From the NCBI GenBank assembly GCA_031288765.1, contig JAITQV010000697.1:1-9127 (forward strand): 9,127 nucleotides of DNA. Reading direction: 5' to 3'. Source of the DNA: Planctomycetaceae bacterium. GTDB taxonomy: Bacteria > Planctomycetota > Planctomycetia > Pirellulales > Thermoguttaceae. A program made the translations under genes and the position numbers. The notes under the pieces were generated by a model, which made no database searches, had not been told where the DNA came from, and worked only from the letters and a program-made list of their open reading frames with translations. Position 1 is the first letter of the stretch, and each line of letters opens with the position of its first letter. Shown here piece after piece: positions 3,931 through 9,127 of the stretch.

Positions 3931-6900
3931 ATGGCAACACCTTCACAAAGCCGTATCCATTTCCACGAAGTCCACAAATTCGGAGCGCAGAACTCGACTT
4001 ATGACATTCCTGATCTGACAATTCTTCAGACGCAGAGTTACCGCCGGTTTTTGCAGGAAGACGTTCCTCCGTTAAAACGGGAAAATGTCGGACTTGAATC
4101 CGTATTGCGTGAGATATTTCCAATCGAAACATTTGATAAGTCAATTCGTTTGGAATATCGATATTACGAACTCGAAAAACCCCGTTATGAACCCGACGAA
4201 TGCCGCCAACTGCGTTTGACTTACGGCAAACCCTTCAAAGTCCGTTTGCGGCTTGTTAAAGAGAACGGGACACACGAAGAAGATGTTTATCTGGGCGACA
4301 TTCCCATCATGCTCGGCGGCGGTGAGTTTATCATCAACGGCGCAGAACGTGTCGTTGTGAGCCAACTTCACCGAAGTCCCGGTATTGATTTTGTCTCGGA
4401 AATGGACGGAGATCGCCGGACATTCAGTTGCCGTGTTATTCCCGAACGCGGAAGTTGGATCGAATTGAACATGACAAAGAAAGAAACGATCTCCGCTAAA
4501 ATTGACCAGAGCAGTAAACTTCCGATTATGATGTTTCTCCGTGCAATGTCGGATAAATACGGAACAAATTCGCAACTAATGAAGGCGTTTTATCAAACGG
4601 AAACACTTAAAATCGAAACCAGAAAACTCGGTCTTCCCGTTCCCCCAAAAGCTGCAGCCCAAACCAAAGCGTCCAAGTCAAAAAAAGCAAAGGCTGCCAA
4701 AAATGAAGCGGTTGCGGCAACTCCCGAAGTTACCGAAGCACAAACCGCAACAGAATCTCCTCAATCGGAAAATCCTCAAGATGATCCGCCGTTTACCGAT
4801 TTTAGCGTGTACACCGCGCCGTTTCGCGGAAAAGTTGCGGTTCATGATATTGTTTATCCGTCGGGTTCGGAACGGGCTGGGCAGATTATTGTTGAAACCG
4901 GAGAACCGATTACGGAAAGCAAAGCACTCGAAATTCTTAGTTCGGGAGTTAAAAAGATTGAAGTTATCGAAGAGCAAAGGAATAAATTGTTGCTCAATTC
5001 GCTTGCCGAAGATAAAACCAGTTCGCATGAAGAAGCGTTAGCCAAAATTTACATGCGTCTTCGACCGGGAAACCCGCCGCAAATGGATAAAGCACGGGAA
5101 TTGTTTTACGACAAATTTTTTGATACAAACCGTTATCGGCTTGGTCGGGTTGGTCGTTTTCGTATCAACCGGAAACTCGGTATTGATATTCCGTTGGATG
5201 AGATGACTCTCAAAGCGGAGGATATTATCGAAGCGGTTAAATATTTGAACCGGCTTTGGGGCGGCGACCGCAGTGTTGAGGTGGATGACATAGACCATCT
5301 TGGTAATCGGCGTCTTCGGACAATTGATGAGTTGGCGGGTGAAGAGTTACGGAAAGGTTTTCTCAAACTCCGCCGCACAGTTCAGGAACGCCTCGCTTCA
5401 CGCGGCAATGAAGAAATCACGCCGCGTCAAGTTATCAATCAAAAAAGTATTTCCGCCGCAATAGAATATTTCTTTGGTCGCGGTGAACTTTCGCAGGTTG
5501 TTGACCAAACCAATCCGTTGTCGATGTTGACCCATGAACGGCGGCTTTCGGCTCTTGGTCCCGGCGGTTTGAACCGGAAACGGGCAGGTTTTGATGTTCG
5601 TGATGTTCACTCTTCCCATTACGGACGGATTTGTCCGATTGAAACGCCGGAAGGTACAAATATCGGTCTTATTTCCAGTCTCAGTATTTATGCAGCCGTT
5701 GATGAGTTCGGATTTCTTGTTTCGCCGTACCGGAAATTGGAAAACGGGAAATTGACCAACAAAATTGATTGGCTTCGCGCTGATGAAGAACACGAAGCAA
5801 AACTCGCTCCGGCTGACATCAAAATCGAAAACGGACAAATTATTCCCGACGAAATTTCAGAAACGGTTATTGTTCGTTATCGCGGCGATTATGATCCTGT
5901 TCCTGTCGAAGATGTTGAATATATTGACGTTTCGCCAAGCCAGATGATTGGAGTTTCCGCCGGTTTGATTCCGTTCCTCGAACACGACGACGCCAACCGT
6001 GCTTTAATGGGTTCAAACATGCAACGGCAAGCGGTTCCGCTTTTGATTTCCGAACCGCCGCTTGTTGCTACGGGATTGGAAGGACGCGCCGCATTCAATT
6101 CCAGTCTTCTGATTCACGCCAAACACGGCGGAAAAGTAAGTTATGTTGATTCGCAACGTATTATCATTGACTACGGAACCGGAACAGACGAATATGTGCT
6201 TCGGAAATTTGTCGGGCTTAACGAACGAACTTGTCAAAATCAAGTCCCGATTGTTAAACCTAATGAAACAATTAAAACCGGTCAGATTATTGCTGACGGC
6301 GCAAGTATGTATCATGGTGAACTTTGTCTCGGACGTAATGTTCTTGTTGCATTTATGGCGTGGGACGGCTTCAACTTTGAAGATGCTATCATCATTAGCG
6401 AGGACTTGGTTAAAAAGGATACTTACACGTCAATTCATATTGAAGAGTTTGATGTGGAAATCCGCGATACCAAACTCGGACGTGAAGAATTTACGGACGA
6501 TATTCCGAATGTCGGTGAAAAAGCGTTGCGGAATCTCGACGAAACCGGAATTGTTCGTGTTGGGACTTATGTGCGCCCCGGCGATATTTTAGTCGGAAAA
6601 GTAACTCCCAAATCGAAAACCGAACTCACGCCGGAAGAAAAATTGCTTCATGCGATTTTCGGTCGTGCCGGAGAAGATGTTAAAAACGAATCTCTCGAAG
6701 TGCCTTCCGGTGTTGAAGGAATTGTGATCGGTACTCAAAAATTTTCCTGCCGGATGAGTCTTTCGGAAGATGAACGAAAAGCGTTTGATGCGGAAGTCCG
6801 CCGTGTTGAAAAGGAAGAAGATGAACGAATTGAAATTTTGTTTAAACCGTTGATTGCAGATTTGGAAAAAGTTCTTGGACATTCGATTGATCGGGAAGAA

Positions 6901-7821
6901 ACGGAACAGCCGAAATTGTTTCGAATTGAACATCTCAACTTCGATGAAGACGACCCGAAACGTGAAGAAGCGGAACGAATTTATCGGAAACATTGGCCCG
7001 CTATTGAAGCGGCGGTTGATGCGAAAGACCGCAAAGTCAATTCGATGAAACGCGGTGATGAACTTCGGCGCGGTGTTCTTCAAATGGTCAAGGTGTATGT
7101 TGCCGCGAAACGGGTGATTTCAGTCGGCGATAAAATGGCAGGTCGGCACGGAAACAAAGGTGTAATCGCCAAAATTCTTCCGCGTGAAGACATGCCGTAT
7201 TTGGCGGACGGAACACCGATTGAAATTATGCTCAACCCGCTTGGTGTTCCGAGCCGTATGAATGTCGGTCAGATTCTTGAAACACATCTCGGTTGGGCGG
7301 CGGCAAAACTCGGTTATCAAGCTATTACGCCGGTGTTTGACGGTGCTTCGGAGCAAGATATTAACGATTGTCTTGAAAAAGCCGGTTTGCCGCGGCACGG
7401 AAAAGTTCGGCTTTACGACGGACGAACCGGCGAACCGTTTGATCAGGAAACAACCGTTGGTTACATTTATATGCTCAAATTGCATCATCTCGTTGACGAC
7501 AAAGTCCACGCCCGAAGTACCGGTCCTTACTCGCTTATTACGCAGCAACCGTTGGGAGGAAAAGCAAGATTCGGCGGTCAACGATTCGGGGAAATGGAAG
7601 TCTGGGCTCTCGAAGCTTACGGCGCGGCTTATACGTTGCAGGAATTGCTGACGGTTAAAAGCGACGACGTGGAAGGACGGACAAAAATTTACGAATCAAT
7701 GGTCAAAGGCGAAAATACGTTGGAAGCCGGAACTCCCGCCAGTTTCGACGTTTTAACAAATGAAATTCGCGGTCTTGCCCTCAATATGCAACTCGAAAAA
7801 TCCGGCGGCGGAGGACTGTAA
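3931..7821 (+). CDS. rpoB: DNA-directed RNA polymerase subunit beta
   Basis: The 1296-residue product is the beta subunit of the core enzyme, forming one side of the catalytic cleft. Seen in order: GAERVVVSQLHRSPG in the N-terminal part; a low-complexity Ala/Lys then Pro/Gln/Glu insert at residues 241-287; the rifampicin-pocket segment LSQVVDQTNPLS through RRLSALG (520-543), with D525, H535 and S540 matching E. coli D516, H526 and S531; CPIETPEGTNIGL; WDGFNFEDAI; GDKMAGRHGNKG with K1068 and K1076 near the active site (E. coli K1065, K1073); and HARSTGPYSLITQQPLGGKA with H1193 (E. coli H1237). The C-terminal clamp region is complete. ATG 3931 gives MATPSQS; an in-frame TTG at 3916 is less likely. 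There is no Shine-Dalgarno site. rplL precedes it after 548 bp, but rpoC does not follow, which is unusual. No large E. coli-type insertions are present. Confidence 0.99.
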   Translation: MATPSQSRIHFHEVHKFGAQNSTYDIPDLTILQTQSYRRFLQEDVPPLKRENVGLESVLREIFPIETFDKSIRLEYRYYELEKPRYEPDECRQLRLTYGKPFKVRLRLVKENGTHEEDVYLGDIPIMLGGGEFIINGAERVVVSQLHRSPGIDFVSEMDGDRRTFSCRVIPERGSWIELNMTKKETISAKIDQSSKLPIMMFLRAMSDKYGTNSQLMKAFYQTETLKIETRKLGLPVPPKAAAQTKASKSKKAKAAKNEAVAATPEVTEAQTATESPQSENPQDDPPFTDFSVYTAPFRGKVAVHDIVYPSGSERAGQIIVETGEPITESKALEILSSGVKKIEVIEEQRNKLLLNSLAEDKTSSHEEALAKIYMRLRPGNPPQMDKARELFYDKFFDTNRYRLGRVGRFRINRKLGIDIPLDEMTLKAEDIIEAVKYLNRLWGGDRSVEVDDIDHLGNRRLRTIDELAGEELRKGFLKLRRTVQERLASRGNEEITPRQVINQKSISAAIEYFFGRGELSQVVDQTNPLSMLTHERRLSALGPGGLNRKRAGFDVRDVHSSHYGRICPIETPEGTNIGLISSLSIYAAVDEFGFLVSPYRKLENGKLTNKIDWLRADEEHEAKLAPADIKIENGQIIPDEISETVIVRYRGDYDPVPVEDVEYIDVSPSQMIGVSAGLIPFLEHDDANRALMGSNMQRQAVPLLISEPPLVATGLEGRAAFNSSLLIHAKHGGKVSYVDSQRIIIDYGTGTDEYVLRKFVGLNERTCQNQVPIVKPNETIKTGQIIADGASMYHGELCLGRNVLVAFMAWDGFNFEDAIIISEDLVKKDTYTSIHIEEFDVEIRDTKLGREEFTDDIPNVGEKALRNLDETGIVRVGTYVRPGDILVGKVTPKSKTELTPEEKLLHAIFGRAGEDVKNESLEVPSGVEGIVIGTQKFSCRMSLSEDERKAFDAEVRRVEKEEDERIEILFKPLIADLEKVLGHSIDREETEQPKLFRIEHLNFDEDDPKREEAERIYRKHWPAIEAAVDAKDRKVNSMKRGDELRRGVLQMVKVYVAAKRVISVGDKMAGRHGNKGVIAKILPREDMPYLADGTPIEIMLNPLGVPSRMNVGQILETHLGWAAAKLGYQAITPVFDGASEQDINDCLEKAGLPRHGKVRLYDGRTGEPFDQETTVGYIYMLKLHHLVDDKVHARSTGPYSLITQQPLGGKARFGGQRFGEMEVWALEAYGAAYTLQELLTVKSDDVEGRTKIYESMVKGENTLEAGTPASFDVLTNEIRGLALNMQLEKSGGGGL
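4651..4791 (+). other. Low-complexity insert in RpoB
   Basis: Codons 241-287 encode an Ala/Lys-rich stretch followed by a Thr/Glu/Pro/Gln-rich one, between well-conserved segments of the beta2/lobe region. The composition suggests a disordered surface loop. It is in frame, with ordinary codon use, so it belongs to the protein. Confidence 0.75.
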
Positions 7822-7862
7822 TAAACGTGCAATAACAAAAACAATAACCGCAGCAATTTGTG

Positions 7863-8426
7863 ATGATGTCAATTTCATTTCAATTATTACTTTTTGCTCA
7901 AAGTCATTGGCTGACAACTTTCGCTGATTGGTGCGGTATTGTTGGTTTGGCGGTGGGGTTGATTGGTGTTGGTTTTACTCTCCGTGCGTGGTGGATAATA
8001 GGAAGAGTTGATAACGTTTTGAAAATAGAACGAAATAAGTGGATTTTGTTTTCTTTATTGCCGGAATACAATAATAAATTTCGCAATATTAAAGAAAATA
8101 TTGATGAATATAGGCAGATAAAGAATATAAAAAGAATTAAAGATGAGATTCTTAATAAAATAAATTCAGACCTCAATACAATAAAAATTTATTGTGAAGA
8201 GATTGAAAAAAGAGGAGGTACTAATATCATTCACCCAAAAGCATTTAAAGAACTTACAAAAAATGCGGAGGAAATTTTAAGTAACGACTTTCTTGTAAAT
8301 GACGATTTTTCTCAACTAAAAGATAAATTGAAAATGCTTTCGTACAGTATTGAGAAAGTAATCCTAATAATCGAGAATTTTTTTACAATTCTCGAATCGG
8401 AGATTAACTATGAATACAAACGTTGA
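7863..8426 (+). CDS. Unknown single-pass membrane protein with helical tail
   Basis: I do not recognise this 187-residue protein. Residues about 23-46 form one membrane helix rich in Gly and Val (WCGIVGLAVGLIGVGF), ended by Arg and Trp residues. The rest (about 50-187) is Lys/Glu/Ile/Asn-rich and predicted by eye to be almost wholly helical, probably coiled coil, with a cytoplasmic location likely. The start is ambiguous among GTG 7860, ATG 7863 and ATG 7866; none has a Shine-Dalgarno site, and I use the first ATG. It begins 41 bp after rpoB with no terminator between, so co-transcription is plausible, and overlaps the next gene by 17 bp, suggesting translational coupling. Its second half is markedly more AT-rich than rpoB. 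The form, a short membrane anchor plus coiled coil beside a small unknown protein, recurs in accessory and conflict gene pairs, but no function is assigned. Confidence 0.75.
   Translation: MMSISFQLLLFAQSHWLTTFADWCGIVGLAVGLIGVGFTLRAWWIIGRVDNVLKIERNKWILFSLLPEYNNKFRNIKENIDEYRQIKNIKRIKDEILNKINSDLNTIKIYCEEIEKRGGTNIIHPKAFKELTKNAEEILSNDFLVNDDFSQLKDKLKMLSYSIEKVILIIENFFTILESEINYEYKR
8371..8395 (+). promoter_or_regulatory. Perfect 9-bp hairpin before the start of the overlapping gene
   Basis: TCGAGAATT (8371-8379) and AATTCTCGA (8387-8395) pair perfectly around the 7-base loop TTTTTAC. It lies inside the last codons of the upstream gene and 3 bases before GGAG (8399-8402), the ribosome-binding site of the next gene. 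Placement suggests control of translational coupling. It is not a terminator, as no T-run follows. Confidence 0.45.
8399..8402 (+). promoter_or_regulatory. Shine-Dalgarno site GGAG for the overlapping small gene
   Basis: GGAG stands 7 bases before ATG 8410, inside the 3' end of the upstream gene. The same GGAG-7-ATG arrangement precedes the paralogue at 8934. It supports ATG 8410 as the start. Confidence 0.6.
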
Positions 8427-8850
8427 AAAAATGATTCTTCTGTCAATGAAGCTCTCAGAAATGACGAGTAATGACGAAATTAAATGGAAATTGGAAAAAA
8501 AAGAATTCGTTGCAATTCCTCAAATGCTAATACCGTTACGGGGATCATTGACATTGTTTGGAAATTCGGCGGGATATGGCAGACAAGCTGATTCCAATAT
8601 TCAATATACATATAAAACAGAAATTAAAGGAAAGATTTTTTGTCTTATCGGAATAGAATATTTGGGCGGAATTGATGTAAAATTACAAATATTGGATAAA
8701 CAGGGAACTCTTGAATTTGAATCAAATAATTCTTCCTTCCAAAGTCTGTTTCGATTAGTTAGACAGCAGCAATATAATGATGACAATGAAGTTTATCAGT
8801 TTATTGACGAACTTATTCAAGATACGGAATCGGAATTTGTTAGTACGTAA
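8410..8850 (+). CDS. Unknown small protein, first of a paralogous pair
   Basis: This 146-residue protein is not one I recognise. Residues 5-18 look like an amphipathic helix ending in MT, then WKLEKK (26-31). The middle (about 33-100) appears beta-rich, with KGKIFCLIGIEYLGG (73-87) as its clearest segment. The end (about 105-141) looks helical and acidic, finishing near FIDELIQD. There is no signal peptide or membrane segment. Its start overlaps the membrane-protein gene by 17 bp and has a good Shine-Dalgarno site, so the two are probably translated together. The following gene encodes a diverged relative with matching EK, L, MT, W, L and KIF-x-L-x-G positions, but lacking about 18 residues in the middle. 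It is AT-rich relative to rpoB. A partner or immunity role next to the membrane protein is only speculation. Confidence 0.75.
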   Translation: MNTNVEKMILLSMKLSEMTSNDEIKWKLEKKEFVAIPQMLIPLRGSLTLFGNSAGYGRQADSNIQYTYKTEIKGKIFCLIGIEYLGGIDVKLQILDKQGTLEFESNNSSFQSLFRLVRQQQYNDDNEVYQFIDELIQDTESEFVST

Positions 8851-8933
8851 ATATTGTAAATTTCTTACTAAAATTGAAAACAATTATTTGAAATATTAAA
8901 AAGTTTCAAAAAAATAAATAACGGAGTTTAGTT
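8851..8933. other. AT-rich spacer with a short inverted repeat
   Basis: The 83-bp gap between the paralogues holds TTTGAAA (8887-8893) and TTTCAAA (8904-8910), a 7-bp inverted repeat with a 10-base loop, just before the ribosome-binding site of the next gene. TTGAAA (8874-8879) could be a -35 box, but no good -10 is spaced correctly. Confidence 0.3.
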
Positions 8934-9127
8934 ATGGATTCGGAAAAAATTGTACGTTTGACGGCAGCTCTCAAATACATGACGTTACGAAAACGTATGG
9001 AGTGGAGCCTTGACAACAAAAATATTTTGTTGTACATAAATAACAGGGAACCTGATTCTCCGTCCGATATAAGATGTGTTTTCAGTTCTCCGGTGGACGA
9101 CAAAATATTTCGTCTTACCGGTGTGTC
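8934..9127 (+). CDS. Unknown small protein, second paralogue, partial
   Basis: An open frame starts at ATG 8934, 7 bases after GGAG (8923-8926), and runs 64 codons to the window edge without a stop. It resembles the start of the preceding gene: SEK near residue 4, a helix ending in MT (16-17), W at 24 followed by a hydrophobic strand, and DDKIFRLTG (55-63) matching KGKIFCLIG. About 18 residues present in the first paralogue between these blocks are missing. The two are therefore tandem duplicates that have diverged considerably. Codon use is somewhat less AT-rich than in the first copy. The C-terminal part and function are not visible. Confidence 0.7.
   Translation, partial: MDSEKIVRLTAALKYMTLRKRMEWSLDNKNILLYINNREPDSPSDIRCVFSSPVDDKIFRLTGV

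Noticed and set aside
7822..7862. Terminator after rpoB
   Set aside because: No stem-loop with a T-run is present in the 41-bp gap.

Overview
The window looks like a chromosomal segment from a bacterium of the Planctomycetota or a close relative. This is inference: it rests on the character of the L1, L10 and RpoB proteins, unusually long gaps between ribosomal genes, the lack of Shine-Dalgarno sites before rplA, rplJ and rpoB, and an exported WD40-repeat protein next door. No rRNA or other decisive marker is present. Base composition is moderate in the core genes and clearly AT-rich in the gaps and in the last 1.3 kb.

Layout. Positions 1-810 (minus strand) hold the N-terminal 270 codons of a secreted or membrane-anchored WD40 protein built from 126-bp tandem repeats; it runs off the left edge. 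Positions 811-1320 are non-coding: a candidate promoter for the WD40 gene, a cluster of GC-rich hairpins framed by a larger inverted repeat (944-1049), and a good sigma70-type promoter (1134-1161) with an inverted repeat over its -10 box, then the rplA leader. Next on the plus strand come rplA (L1), rplJ (L10), rplL (L7/L12) and rpoB (RNA polymerase beta), in the standard order but with gaps of 166, 240 and 548 bp. The gaps hold hairpins that could act as leaders or attenuators.

Both ends of the classical cluster are missing. rplK is not upstream of rplA, and rpoC does not follow rpoB. Instead, 41 bp after rpoB and with no visible terminator, there is a small AT-rich cassette: a one-membrane-helix protein with a long helical tail (7863-8426), a small protein overlapping it by 17 bp (8410-8850), and the start of a diverged paralogue of that small protein (8934 to the edge). 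I do not recognise these three families.

The core genes work together as the ribosomal stalk and L1 arm plus the RNA polymerase catalytic subunit. The main points for follow-up are the broken rpoB-rpoC linkage, the unknown cassette placed behind rpoB, and several operator-like or switch-like structures in the gaps.
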